DNA of 53,080 nucleotides, from contig CAZKYS010000002.1 in NCBI GenBank assembly GCA_964557085.1, positions 1 through 53,080 on the forward strand. Reading direction: 5' to 3'. Positions 1-8,308 of this stretch are shown piece after piece. The notes under the pieces were generated by a model. That model was not told the origin of the DNA, did not search any database, and saw only the letters and a program-made list of their open reading frames with translations. The DNA comes from Pseudaquidulcibacter sp964557085. Lineage in GTDB: Bacteria > Pseudomonadota > Alphaproteobacteria > Caulobacterales > Aquidulcibacteraceae. Position 1 is the stretch's first letter. Each line of letters opens with the position of its first letter. Made by a program: the position numbers and the translations under genes.

Positions 1-2
1 AG

Positions 3-377
3 CGCGTTGCGCTTTGTGGTGATGCCGCACATGGGATTCACCCCGTTGCGGGGCAAGGCTTTAATCTTGGTCTTAAAGATGTTGCCGCCCTTGCCGAAGT
101 TATTATAGAAAGCCATTCACTTGGCCTTGATATTGGCGATGAAATTACTTTGGAAAAATATGCGGCGTGGCGTCGAACCGATACGATAATGGTTGCCGCT
201 GCTTGTGATGCTTTTGTAAGATTATTTTCAAATGATTTTGCACCTTTGCGTCTTATACGAAATATCGGCCTTGGTGTGGTTGATGCCTTTGGTCCTGCAC
301 GTAGGTTTTTTGCACGTCATGCGGGCGGTGCAATTGGGGATTTACCAAAATTATTGCAAGGTATTCCGTTGTCTTAA
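3..377 (+). CDS. UbiH/Coq6-type FAD monooxygenase, C-terminal part (5' end outside window)
   Basis: The last 124 codons of a class A flavoprotein monooxygenase of the ubiquinone-biosynthesis UbiH/UbiF/Coq6 family, which hydroxylates the aromatic ring of a polyprenylated ubiquinone precursor at the membrane. Seen: the second FAD-binding motif GDAAHGIHPVAGQGFNLGL near the start of the visible part, followed by the usual C-terminal helices (a WRR motif and a segment ending GIPLS). The open frame runs back to the window edge, so the start is missing; the TTG at 150 lies downstream of the FAD motif and cannot be the true start. The choice between UbiH, UbiF and UbiM types is not possible from this fragment. 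Confidence 0.85.
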   Translation, partial: RVALCGDAAHGIHPVAGQGFNLGLKDVAALAEVIIESHSLGLDIGDEITLEKYAAWRRTDTIMVAAACDAFVRLFSNDFAPLRLIRNIGLGVVDAFGPARRFFARHAGGAIGDLPKLLQGIPLS

Positions 378-416
378 TTAATACTTGCAAATTTGTCCAA
401 ATTTGCATATTAAGAC
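371..416. promoter_or_regulatory. Nested palindrome between ubiH-like gene and rho
   Basis: Inner arms TGCAAATTTG and CAAATTTGCA (386-395, 398-407) are a perfect 10-base inverted repeat with a 2-base centre. Outer arms GTCTTAA (371-377) and TTAAGAC (410-416) extend it. The left outer arm contains the ubiH-like stop codon. No T-run follows, so it is not a classic intrinsic terminator. It may be an operator or a leader hairpin for rho, which is autoregulated in many bacteria; that role is inference. Confidence 0.5.
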
Positions 417-471
417 TTATTAATGCCCGCTTGGTTCTCAAGATTGGGTTTTCCATACAAAGTGAAAAATT

Positions 472-1941
472 ATGTCAGATGAAATTGAAGGCACAAATGT
501 GCCTGAACAAAACGATGCGCCAGTGGTTGAAAAACGCAAACTTACATTAAAATTAAAATCTACGCCTGTTGAAGAAGCTGAAGCCATTAAAGAAGATGTT
601 TCACGTGAAACAAATGAAACTATGGCTGAGGCGGCTAAATCTGTTGAAGAAGAAATACAAAAAAATCCAAATTCTGTAACCCGAACAACCCTTCAAGAGC
701 TAAAAGCGAAAAAACCCGCTGAACTTGTTGCAATGGCAGAAGCATTGGAAATTGATGGTGCGGCATCATTAAGAACCCAAGATTTACTTTTTGCGATATT
801 AAAAGCGCAAGCAGAAAACGGCGCTGAAATTGGCGGCGGCGGTGTTCTTGAGGTTTTGCCTGATGGTTTTGGTTTTTTAAGATCACCTGAATCAAATTAC
901 TTGCCTGGTCCTGACGATATTTATGTTAGCCCTATGCAAATTCGCCGTTTTGGCCTTAGAACTGGCGATACAGTTGACGGACCAGTTCGTGCGCCGCAGC
1001 ATGGTGAAAGATATTTTGCATTACACCGCGTTGATACAATTAATTTTGTTGACCCTGAAATTGCAAAACATAAAGTTAATTTTGACAATTTAACACCGCT
1101 TTATCCAAATGAGCGTTTCCGTATGGAATTGGATGATCCAACCATTAAGGATAAAACTGGACGTGTTATTGATATTGTTTCACCAATTGGTAAAGGCCAG
1201 CGTTCATTAATCGTTGCGCCGCCGCGTACTGGTAAAACTGTTATTTTGCAAAATATTGCTAAATCAATAGAAACCAACCACCCTGAATGCTATTTAATTG
1301 TTCTTTTGATTGATGAACGTCCAGAAGAAGTAACCGACATGAAGCGTTCGGTTAAAGGCGAAGTAATTTCATCTACCTTTGATGAACCTGCAACACGCCA
1401 CGTTCAGGTTTCTGAAATGGTAATTGAAAAAGCAAAACGCCTTGCCGAGCATGGCCGTGATGTTGTTATTTTGCTTGATTCAATCACACGCTTGGGGCGT
1501 GCTTATAACACTGTTGTTCCTTCATCTGGCAAGGTTTTAACTGGTGGTGTTGATGCCAATGCGCTTCAACGTCCAAAACGCTTCTTTGGTGCGGCGCGTA
1601 ATCTTGAAGAAGGCGGCTCGCTTACAATTATTGCTACGGCGCTTATTGAAACCGGCTCAAGAATGGATGAGGTTATCTTTGAGGAGTTCAAAGGTACAGG
1701 CAATAGTGAGGTTATTTTGGATCGCAAAGTTGCCGATAAACGCACATTCCCTGCTATCGACATACTTAAATCAGGAACACGTAAAGAAGAATTGCTTGTT
1801 GCCAAAGAATATTTGTCAAAAACTTATATGTTGCGCCGTATTCTTTCGCCAATGGGCACAATGGATGCGATGGAATTCTTGCTTGATAAATTAAAAGGCA
1901 CGAAAAACAACGACGATTTCTTCCAAAGTATGAATACTTGA
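472..1941 (+). CDS. rho: Transcription termination factor Rho
   Basis: Hexameric RNA-dependent ATPase/helicase that ends transcription at unstructured C-rich RNA. Seen in 489 residues: an acidic, low-complexity N-terminal extension (about 1-70), a Rho_N helical domain (about 73-115), the cold-shock-like RNA-binding domain with GFGFLRS near 133, then the RecA-type core with Walker A APPRTGKT near 249-256, Walker B (VVILLDSITRLGRAY) and the Q/R-loop region (TGGVDANALQRPKRFFGAARN). The extension is longer than in E. coli Rho (419 residues). A perfect parS site is embedded in the extension at 597-612, encoding VSRET. The gene stands alone, 94 bases after the UbiH-like gene, and a lipoprotein gene follows. 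Confidence 0.97.
   Translation: MSDEIEGTNVPEQNDAPVVEKRKLTLKLKSTPVEEAEAIKEDVSRETNETMAEAAKSVEEEIQKNPNSVTRTTLQELKAKKPAELVAMAEALEIDGAASLRTQDLLFAILKAQAENGAEIGGGGVLEVLPDGFGFLRSPESNYLPGPDDIYVSPMQIRRFGLRTGDTVDGPVRAPQHGERYFALHRVDTINFVDPEIAKHKVNFDNLTPLYPNERFRMELDDPTIKDKTGRVIDIVSPIGKGQRSLIVAPPRTGKTVILQNIAKSIETNHPECYLIVLLIDERPEEVTDMKRSVKGEVISSTFDEPATRHVQVSEMVIEKAKRLAEHGRDVVILLDSITRLGRAYNTVVPSSGKVLTGGVDANALQRPKRFFGAARNLEEGGSLTIIATALIETGSRMDEVIFEEFKGTGNSEVILDRKVADKRTFPAIDILKSGTRKEELLVAKEYLSKTYMLRRILSPMGTMDAMEFLLDKLKGTKNNDDFFQSMNT
597..612. promoter_or_regulatory. parS site 1 (inside rho)
   Basis: TGTTTCACGTGAAACA, a perfect match to the widely conserved bacterial parS consensus bound by ParB. It sits in the coding sequence of the Rho N-terminal extension and is read as part of DVSRETN. 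One of four sites within 7.6 kb of parAB. Confidence 0.93.
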
Positions 1942-1998
1942 TTTTAATAAATTGAAACTATGCTTAACTCCTCGTCAAAGTAAGGCGGGGAGGGAAGC

Positions 1999-2424
1999 AT
2001 GAAAAAATCTCTTATTTTATTATGTTCAATCTTGGCACTTGGGTCATGTACAAAGAAAAACCCAATTGATACGCTTGAAGAAAAAACCAAATATTACCTT
2101 ATGGGTGATGATGAAAGCCAGATTTCATTTCTTGGTTGGCCCAACATAAAAACAGATAAACCAAGTTGTGAAGCCAGTGAAATGGGGCAAGGTTATAGGT
2201 TTAAAATCAATGATGGTGTATTATTGGTTGAAAGCATAAGACCAAGTGGCGTTGAAAAACATAAAATTTCTTCTGTTGAAACTAGTGATGATAAAATTAT
2301 TATCAAAGCAAAAAATAATGCCAACTTGCCTTTTAAACTAATTATTTCTAATATTAGTGATGAAGATGCCAATATCTCATTTGACGGTGAAGCCAATTCG
2401 CTTTTCGCCAGATGTATTCGCTAA
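1999..2424 (+). CDS. Small putative lipoprotein of unknown function
   Basis: 141 residues. The N-terminus MKKSLILLCSILALGSC is a lipoprotein signal peptide with lipobox LGSC, so the mature protein should begin at Cys17 and be membrane-anchored. I do not recognise the rest, which looks beta-rich and has further cysteines (one near residue 59, one two residues from the end) that could form a disulfide. The ATG is preceded by a purine-rich GGGGAGGGAAG ribosome binding site. It lies between rho and the DUF6489/mnmE pair, 12 bases before the next gene, so it is probably co-transcribed downstream. Confidence 0.75.
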   Translation: MKKSLILLCSILALGSCTKKNPIDTLEEKTKYYLMGDDESQISFLGWPNIKTDKPSCEASEMGQGYRFKINDGVLLVESIRPSGVEKHKISSVETSDDKIIIKAKNNANLPFKLIISNISDEDANISFDGEANSLFARCIR

Positions 2425-2436
2425 AAAGGTTCTACA

Positions 2437-2712
2437 ATGAAAGTGCATATTGAAATTGATTTAACGCCAGAAGAAGCGCGAACCCTTGCCGGTCTTCCAA
2501 ATTATGAGCAAATGCACAAGGCATTTTTGAATGCTGCAAGCGGTAAAATTGAAAATTCAATGCAAACACTTGATGTTGAACCAATGATGAAGGCTTGGGC
2601 TGATTTTGGTGGTATGGCGCAGGATAGTTTTAATAATATGCTTAAGGCGGCAATGTCAGGTAGCAAAAGTTTTGATTTTAACACTAATCCAAAATCTGAT
2701 AGTAAAGAATAA
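2437..2712 (+). CDS. DUF6489 family protein
   Basis: 91 residues, start MKVHIEIDLTPEEARTLAGLP. The pattern of a short beta strand, then a TPEEARTLAGLP turn, then amphipathic helices with a WADFGGMAQDSF segment matches what I recall of alphaproteobacterial DUF6489 proteins. The function is unknown. Its stop codon abuts the mnmE ATG directly (TAA then ATG at 2713), which implies translational coupling to mnmE. The acidic, polar C-terminus (about 75-91) is probably disordered. Confidence 0.75.
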   Translation: MKVHIEIDLTPEEARTLAGLPNYEQMHKAFLNAASGKIENSMQTLDVEPMMKAWADFGGMAQDSFNNMLKAAMSGSKSFDFNTNPKSDSKE

Positions 2713-4044
2713 ATGACAAGTATTATCGCACCTGCAAGTGGCACCGCTAAATCTGGTGTCATAGTTATTCGTGTATCTGGTGATAATTCAAAAAAATTAA
2801 TTGAAATCCTAAGTAAAAAACCATGCCCAAAACCGCGCTATGCGAGTTTAAGGCAAATTTTTGATAATGATGGCAATATAATTGATAATGCTTTGGTTTT
2901 ATTTTTCGAGGGCCCAAATTCATTTACGGGTGAAGATATTGCCGAATTTCATATCCATGGTGGCCCAAGTGTTTTAACGGCCTTTATGTCTGCGGCTTTA
3001 AAAACAAATTTGGTTGAACTTGCAAAACCTGGTGAATTTTCAAAGCGTGCTTTTCGCAATGGTAAAATGGATCTTACACAGGCAGAAGGTCTTGCAGATT
3101 TAATTGACGCAGAAACAGAAGCGCAAAGAAAACAAGCAATGCGCCAAATGCGTGGTGATTTAAAAAATCAGGCGCATATGTGGCGTGACGAAATTGTTGA
3201 TTGTCTTGCAGAAGCCGAAGCATATATAGATTTTCCTGATGAAGATTTACCATCTGGCCTTAGTCATACAAATAGAAATCGGATTTTAAAGCTTTCAAAT
3301 TCATTGAAACTGCATTTGGAAAAATCAAAATCTGCGCAAAAAATTCGTGATGGCCTTACTATTATTATTATTGGCGCACCGAATGTTGGAAAATCTTCTT
3401 TCTTAAATGCAATATGTGGGCGCGAGGCGGCAATTGTTTCATCAATTGCTGGCACTACGCGAGACATTGTTGAGGTTAGTTTTGTTCTTAGAAACAATCT
3501 TGTTTCAATTGCTGATACAGCAGGTCTTCGGGAGGCGAATGATATTATCGAGCAAGAGGGAATTAAACGCGCGCTTGAAAAATCACAAGAAGCAGATTTA
3601 ATTTTTGGCCTTGCTAGCAATAGAGAAGAAGCCGAATTTATTAAAACCCACCTTAATGATGGTGATTATCTTATTTGGTCAAAATCTGATACACGTGATG
3701 ATAAATTAATCGGCACAATTGAATTAAAAAACACAATAGCAGAAGTTGAAATTAGTTCTAAAAATCCAGATGATATTTCTTTGATTGAAGATATAATAAT
3801 AAAAAAATGTATTGCCACATCTGAAACATTGGAAATTGCGCCCCTAACGCGTATCAGACATTATAATGCAATTGAAAGAACAATTGCGCATCTTGATAAT
3901 GCGCTTTTGATTGATGATGAAAATCCTGAAATTGCGTGTGAAGAATTGCGAATGGCGGCACGTGCATTGGGTGAATTTGTTGGTATTGTTGGTATTGAAG
4001 ATATATATGACAGAATTTTTTCAAGTTTTTGTATCGGTAAATAA
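2713..4044 (+). CDS. mnmE: tRNA-U34 modification GTPase MnmE
   Basis: With MnmG it installs the (carboxymethyl)aminomethyl group at C5 of U34 in the tRNA wobble position, using methylene-tetrahydrofolate and GTP. Seen in 443 residues: N-terminal folate-binding domain with FHIHGGPSV, helical domain, and inserted G domain with G1 GAPNVGKSS (from about 222), G2 GTTRD, G3 DTAG and a variant G4 SKSD in place of NKxD. The C-terminus CIGK carries the conserved catalytic Cys four residues from the end. The ATG directly follows the previous stop. mnmG is next, with parS site 2 starting one base after the stop. Confidence 0.97.
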   Translation: MTSIIAPASGTAKSGVIVIRVSGDNSKKLIEILSKKPCPKPRYASLRQIFDNDGNIIDNALVLFFEGPNSFTGEDIAEFHIHGGPSVLTAFMSAALKTNLVELAKPGEFSKRAFRNGKMDLTQAEGLADLIDAETEAQRKQAMRQMRGDLKNQAHMWRDEIVDCLAEAEAYIDFPDEDLPSGLSHTNRNRILKLSNSLKLHLEKSKSAQKIRDGLTIIIIGAPNVGKSSFLNAICGREAAIVSSIAGTTRDIVEVSFVLRNNLVSIADTAGLREANDIIEQEGIKRALEKSQEADLIFGLASNREEAEFIKTHLNDGDYLIWSKSDTRDDKLIGTIELKNTIAEVEISSKNPDDISLIEDIIIKKCIATSETLEIAPLTRIRHYNAIERTIAHLDNALLIDDENPEIACEELRMAARALGEFVGIVGIEDIYDRIFSSFCIGK

Positions 4045-4045
4045 G

Positions 4046-4061
4046 TGTTTCACGTGAAACA
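4046..4061. promoter_or_regulatory. parS site 2 (between mnmE and mnmG)
   Basis: TGTTTCACGTGAAACA, a perfect consensus; with the flanking G and C the palindrome is 18 bases. It begins one base after the mnmE stop (4042-4044) and is the only one of the four sites outside a coding sequence. The remaining ~80 bases before mnmG carry the mnmG ribosome binding site (CAGGGA). Confidence 0.95.
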
Positions 4062-4142
4062 CTACTCGCACTACCGCCATTATAGCTCGACAATTTTAAA
4101 ATATTAGTATATTTCGGCCTTGTTAAATCAGGGATATTTCAA

Positions 4143-6002
4143 GTGAAATTTGATGTTATTGTTGTTGGCGGTGGTCACGCTGGCGTAGAGGCGGCGTGTG
4201 CTTCTGCGCGTTTCGGCGCTAAAACTGCGCTTTTTACAATGGCTTTTGATAATATTGGGCAAATGTCGTGTAATCCAGCGATTGGTGGGTTAGGTAAGGG
4301 GCATTTGGTTCGTGAAATTGATGCCCTTGATGGCATTATGGGTGTCGCAACCGACAGGGGCGGCATCCAATTTCGTACCCTTAATGCATCAAAAGGCCCT
4401 GCGGTGCGTGGGCCAAGGGCGCAAGCAGATAGGAAATTATTCAAAAACGCTGTCCAAACACTTGTAAAAAATACCGATAATCTTGAAGTAATAGAAGAAA
4501 CAATAGAAGAATTATTATTCCAAGATGGTAAAATTATTGGCCTTATTGATGGCAGGGGTAATAAGTATTTTTGCGGGGCTGTTGTAATTACAACTGGAAC
4601 ATTCTTAAAAGGCGTAATTCATTTAGGCCAAAAAACTTGGTCTGCGGGCCGACTTGGTGAAAATCCTTCGATTGGTTTGGCAAATTCACTTTATTCACTT
4701 GGTTTAAGAATGGGGCGTTTAAAAACTGGAACGCCTGCAAGGCTTGATGGCAAAACGATTGATTGGTCGGCGTGTGAGTTGCAACCGGGCGATAACCCAC
4801 CACAACCTTTTTCATTTTTAAACTCAAAAATTACAAATCCACAAGTTCCATGTCATATTACTTGGACAAATGAAGAAACCCACAGGATTATTCGTGAAAA
4901 TAATCATCTTGCGGCTGTTAACAGTGGTGCAATAACCGGCCGTGGCCCAAGATATTGCCCATCTATTGAAGATAAGGTTAGAAGGTTTTCAGATAAGGAT
5001 AAACATCAAATCTTCCTTGAACCAGAGGGCCTTGATACTGATTCAATTTATCCAAATGGTATTTCAACCTCATTTCCAGAGGAAGTACAAATTCAATTTC
5101 TAAGGTCAATTCGTGGCCTTGAAAAAGTTGAAATCTATAAATGGGCCTATGCAATTGAATATGATTATGTTGATCCAACCCAATTGGGTTTTGATTTGCA
5201 ATTAAAAGATATCAAAAATCTCTATCTTGCAGGGCAAATTAATGGTACAACTGGCTATGAAGAGGCGGCTGCGCAAGGTCTTGTTGCTGGCCTAAATGCC
5301 GCGCGAAATTGCGCAAATATGGATGCCATTAGCTTTTCAAGATCCCAATCTTATATTGGTGTTCTTATTGATGATTTGATAACAAAGGGGGTTTCTGAAC
5401 CTTATCGTATGTTTACATCGCGTGCTGAATATAGGCTTAGTTTGCGATCTGATAATGCCGATCAAAGACTAACTCAATTGGGTATTGATGCGGGAATTGT
5501 AAAAAGCCATAGAGCTGAAATTTTTAATAAAAAAATTGAACAAATTAACAATTTAATGGAATTTGCCACTAATAATTATCTTACACCTAGTGAAGCGCAG
5601 AAACTAAATCTGGCGGTTCGTCAGGATGGTAGGAAGCGTAATTTAATTGAATTATTGACATTGCCAAATGTGAGCCTTGATTTATTAAAAGGCATATATC
5701 CTGAATTAAATAATTATAATTCTGAAACTTTAGAACAATTGGAAATTGAATCTATTTATCATGGATATATGGATAGGCAAAAAGCGGATATTGAAACGTT
5801 CACGAAAGACGAAAATGTTCGTATTCCCGATGCAATTGATTATTGGCAAGTAGGTGGTCTTTCTGCTGAACTTGCAGAACGATTAGCAAATACAAGACCA
5901 CATACAATTGGTCAGGCTTCGCGTATTGAAAGTATGACCCCAAGTGCTATTACGGCAATACTTGCACACCTAAACAAAAAGAAAAACAGGGATGCGGCAT
6001 AA
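4143..6002 (+). CDS. mnmG: tRNA-U34 modification FAD enzyme MnmG (GidA)
   Basis: FAD/NADH-dependent partner of MnmE in wobble-uridine modification. Seen in 619 residues: dinucleotide-binding GGGHAGVEAACASARFGA near the N-terminus, the signature SKGPAVRGPRAQADRK around residues 85-100, Cys-containing motifs (CNPAIGGLGKGHL), DGRGNKYFCGAVVITTGTFL, and a C-terminal helical domain for MnmE/tRNA contact. The length is normal. The start is GTG at 4143, eight bases after CAGGGA; no ATG precedes the FAD motif. The stop overlaps the rsmG ATG by one base. Confidence 0.97.
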   Translation: MKFDVIVVGGGHAGVEAACASARFGAKTALFTMAFDNIGQMSCNPAIGGLGKGHLVREIDALDGIMGVATDRGGIQFRTLNASKGPAVRGPRAQADRKLFKNAVQTLVKNTDNLEVIEETIEELLFQDGKIIGLIDGRGNKYFCGAVVITTGTFLKGVIHLGQKTWSAGRLGENPSIGLANSLYSLGLRMGRLKTGTPARLDGKTIDWSACELQPGDNPPQPFSFLNSKITNPQVPCHITWTNEETHRIIRENNHLAAVNSGAITGRGPRYCPSIEDKVRRFSDKDKHQIFLEPEGLDTDSIYPNGISTSFPEEVQIQFLRSIRGLEKVEIYKWAYAIEYDYVDPTQLGFDLQLKDIKNLYLAGQINGTTGYEEAAAQGLVAGLNAARNCANMDAISFSRSQSYIGVLIDDLITKGVSEPYRMFTSRAEYRLSLRSDNADQRLTQLGIDAGIVKSHRAEIFNKKIEQINNLMEFATNNYLTPSEAQKLNLAVRQDGRKRNLIELLTLPNVSLDLLKGIYPELNNYNSETLEQLEIESIYHGYMDRQKADIETFTKDENVRIPDAIDYWQVGGLSAELAERLANTRPHTIGQASRIESMTPSAITAILAHLNKKKNRDAA

Positions 6003-6628
6003 TGAATGACAAAGATGCGTTCATTAAGGAGTTTAATGTTTCACGTGAAACAATTGAGAAATTTGAAATATACGAAACCCAATTAAAGAAATGGGCACCA
6101 AAGATAAACCTAATTTCACTAAGTACAATTGATGATATTTGGGCGCGACATTTTAATAATAGCGCACAAATTCTGAAGAAATTTGACAAGCTTCCAAAAA
6201 GCATAATTGATTTTGGCACTGGTGCAGGTTTCCCTGGGCTTGTATTGGCAATTTTCATTGCTAATGAAATTGAAGAATATAAAGTTACATTAGTTGATGA
6301 AAATCATAAAAGAATTTCATTCTTACGTGAAACAGCACGTGCAATGGGTCTTAGAATCGAAATATTACATTCAAAAGTTGAAGCATTAGTGCCACAAAAA
6401 TATGAAATACTAACGGCACGTGCATTTGCGCCATTGGATAAATTATTGGACCTTTCGCATACTTATGCACAAGAAGGTGCAAGATTATTGTTTCCAAAGG
6501 GCAAAGATGTGAAAAATGAAATTGAAATTGCACAAAGAAAATGGAATTTTAATTTTGAAATTGAAGTTTTTGATAAAAATTCAGGCAGCTGCATTTTGGA
6601 AATATTGGAGTTAGAGCGTGCAAAATAA
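6002..6628 (+). CDS. rsmG: 16S rRNA (guanine527-N7)-methyltransferase RsmG (GidB)
   Basis: SAM-dependent methyltransferase that modifies G527 of 16S rRNA. Seen in 208 residues: the SAM-binding motif IDFGTGAGFPGLVLAI (about 69-84) and later ILTARAFAPLDKLL, typical of GidB. The ATG overlaps the mnmG TAA by one base, so it is translationally coupled. parS site 3 lies near the N-terminus and encodes NVSRET. Its 3' end overlaps the parA start by 11 bases, completing the classical gidAB-parAB arrangement. Confidence 0.96.
   Translation: MNDKDAFIKEFNVSRETIEKFEIYETQLKKWAPKINLISLSTIDDIWARHFNNSAQILKKFDKLPKSIIDFGTGAGFPGLVLAIFIANEIEEYKVTLVDENHKRISFLRETARAMGLRIEILHSKVEALVPQKYEILTARAFAPLDKLLDLSHTYAQEGARLLFPKGKDVKNEIEIAQRKWNFNFEIEVFDKNSGSCILEILELERAK
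6037..6052. promoter_or_regulatory. parS site 3 (inside rsmG)
   Basis: TGTTTCACGTGAAACA, a perfect consensus, near the 5' end of rsmG. It is read in the same frame phase as sites 1 and 4 (GTT TCA CGT GAA ACA), giving VSRET. Confidence 0.94.
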
Positions 6629-7424
6629 TAAGGCAAAACGGCCAAGAATTCTTGCAGTTGCAAACCAAAAAGGTGGGGTTGGTAAAACAACAACGACTAT
6701 CAACCTTGGGACAGCGCTTGCGGCAATTGGTAAAAAAGTTTTGATTTTCGATATTGATGCACAAGGCAATGCATCAACCGGCCTTGGAATTCGCTCATCA
6801 TCACGGCGCTTAACGACATATAATATTTTAATGGGTGATGCGACAATTGCTGAAACTGCGGTTCCTACTTTGATACCAAATCTATCACTTGCCCCATCAA
6901 GTGTTGATATTGCGGGTGCGGAGATTGAATTGGCGCATATTTCAAACCGTGCTTTTAGGTTGCGTGATGCATTCCAAATGGCAAATGATGATGCAACTAA
7001 TTATGATTATATAATAATTGATTGCCCGCCGTCGCTTAATGTTGTTACAATAAATGCAATGACGGCGGCAGATGCGTTACTTGTTCCGCTACAGTGCGAA
7101 TTTTTCGCGCTTGAAGGCTTAACACAATTAATGCGCACTGTTGAATTGGTTAAATCAAGCCTTAATCCAAAATTAGAAATTCAAGGCCTTGTGCTAACAA
7201 TGTATGATAATCGTAACAGATTGTCCGAACAGGTTGCGCAAGATGTAAGAAGCCATTTTGGTGACAAAGTATATAATACAGTTATTCCAAGAAATGTTCG
7301 TGTTTCCGAAGCGCCATCGCACGGAAAACCTGTTTTAATCTATGATCATAATAGCACCGGAAGCCGTGCTTATATAAAACTTGCAAGTGAATTAATCCAA
7401 AGAGAGCGGGAGTTGGCGGCATGA
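6618..7424 (+). CDS. parA: Chromosome-partitioning ATPase ParA (Soj)
   Basis: Deviant-Walker ATPase that forms a nucleoid-bound gradient along which ParB-parS complexes move, segregating the origin. Seen in 268 residues: KGGVGKTT (18-25) with the signature first lysine, DIDAQGN (Walker A'), and IIDCPPSLN (Walker B). The start is GTG at 6618, with TTGGAG seven bases upstream inside rsmG; there is no earlier in-frame ATG. It overlaps rsmG by 11 bases and parB by four bases (ATGA). Confidence 0.97.
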   Translation: MQNNKAKRPRILAVANQKGGVGKTTTTINLGTALAAIGKKVLIFDIDAQGNASTGLGIRSSSRRLTTYNILMGDATIAETAVPTLIPNLSLAPSSVDIAGAEIELAHISNRAFRLRDAFQMANDDATNYDYIIIDCPPSLNVVTINAMTAADALLVPLQCEFFALEGLTQLMRTVELVKSSLNPKLEIQGLVLTMYDNRNRLSEQVAQDVRSHFGDKVYNTVIPRNVRVSEAPSHGKPVLIYDHNSTGSRAYIKLASELIQRERELAA

Positions 7425-8308
7425 GCGAACAAAATACAAAACCAAATGCACGAGGCCTTGGACGTGGTCTGTCCGCACTTTTAGGTGATGCACCAGTTGA
7501 AAGGGCAGAAGAAACAAAAGTAGCAAGTCCAAAAGAATTGCCAATTGAACTTTTACGCCCAAATCCAAATCAACCCCGCCGCACATTTGAACCAAATGAA
7601 CTTGCAGCACTTGCGGAAACTATAAAGGCACATGGAATTGTGCAGCCAATTGTTATACGCGAAGAAGAATCAACCCCTGGTTATTATTCAATTATAGCAG
7701 GCGAGAGAAGGTGGCGTGCCGCACAAATTGCGGGCCTGCACAAAGTTCCCGTGGTGCTTCGTCAGTTTGATGATTTGCAAACGCTTCAGGTGGCAATTGT
7801 TGAAAACCTTCAACGCCAAGATTTAAATGCAATTGAAGAAGCGATGGCTTTTGGTCAATTGATGGATAGGTTTGGCTATAATCAACAAAATATTGCCGAT
7901 ACAATTGGTAAAAGCCGTGCCTATGTTGCGAATACTATAAGGCTTTTAGGGTTGCCGCGCGAAGTGCAAGATTTGGTTATTAATGGCACTTTATCTGCGG
8001 GTCATGCCCGTGCAGCATTGGCATCTCACGATCCGTTAAATGCCGCCAAAGAAATGGCAAACAAAAAGCTATCTGTGCGTGAAGCAGAGGCATTAGTATC
8101 CAAAAGACAAAGCGAGCGTGAAAAAGTTTCACGTGAAACATCACAATTTGATGCCGATGCACGTGCACTTGCCGAAGATTTGTCAAATGTTCTTGGTCTT
8201 GCGGTTGAAATTAAGCATCGTGGCGATAAGGGCGGGAATTTACAAATTTCATATAATTCACTTGAACAATTAGATGAAATTTGCCGCAGATTATCTGGAA
8301 GCTTCTAA
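7421..8308 (+). CDS. parB: Chromosome-partitioning protein ParB (Spo0J)
   Basis: CTPase and parS-binding protein that loads and spreads at the origin region. Seen in 295 residues: a basic N-terminal ParA-activating segment with GLGRGLSALLGD, the CTP-binding domain with IAGERRWRA (about 92-100) and ENLQRQDLN, a helix-turn-helix around QQNIADTIGKSRAYVANTIR, and a C-terminal dimerisation domain. The linker before that domain contains parS site 4 (KVSRETS). The ATG overlaps the parA stop. The stop overlaps the convergent holA stop by four bases (CTAA at 8305-8308). Confidence 0.97.
   Translation: MSEQNTKPNARGLGRGLSALLGDAPVERAEETKVASPKELPIELLRPNPNQPRRTFEPNELAALAETIKAHGIVQPIVIREEESTPGYYSIIAGERRWRAAQIAGLHKVPVVLRQFDDLQTLQVAIVENLQRQDLNAIEEAMAFGQLMDRFGYNQQNIADTIGKSRAYVANTIRLLGLPREVQDLVINGTLSAGHARAALASHDPLNAAKEMANKKLSVREAEALVSKRQSEREKVSRETSQFDADARALAEDLSNVLGLAVEIKHRGDKGGNLQISYNSLEQLDEICRRLSGSF
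8125..8140. promoter_or_regulatory. parS site 4 (inside parB)
   Basis: AGTTTCACGTGAAACA: the 14-base core is perfect and only the first outer base departs from consensus. It lies in the codons for the linker of ParB itself, so ParB may load on its own gene. Confidence 0.88.

Noticed and set aside
150..377. Apparent 75-residue gene starting with TTG at 150
   Set aside because: It is the tail of the UbiH-like gene, whose frame continues upstream with the FAD motif.
3854..4093. Minus-strand frames containing SRET-like peptides near parS sites
   Set aside because: parS is palindromic, so it yields VSRET on both strands; these are artefacts.
6319..6334. Sequence in rsmG resembling half of a parS site (CTTACGTGAAACA)
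   Set aside because: At least four of 16 positions differ from consensus, and only one arm is intact.
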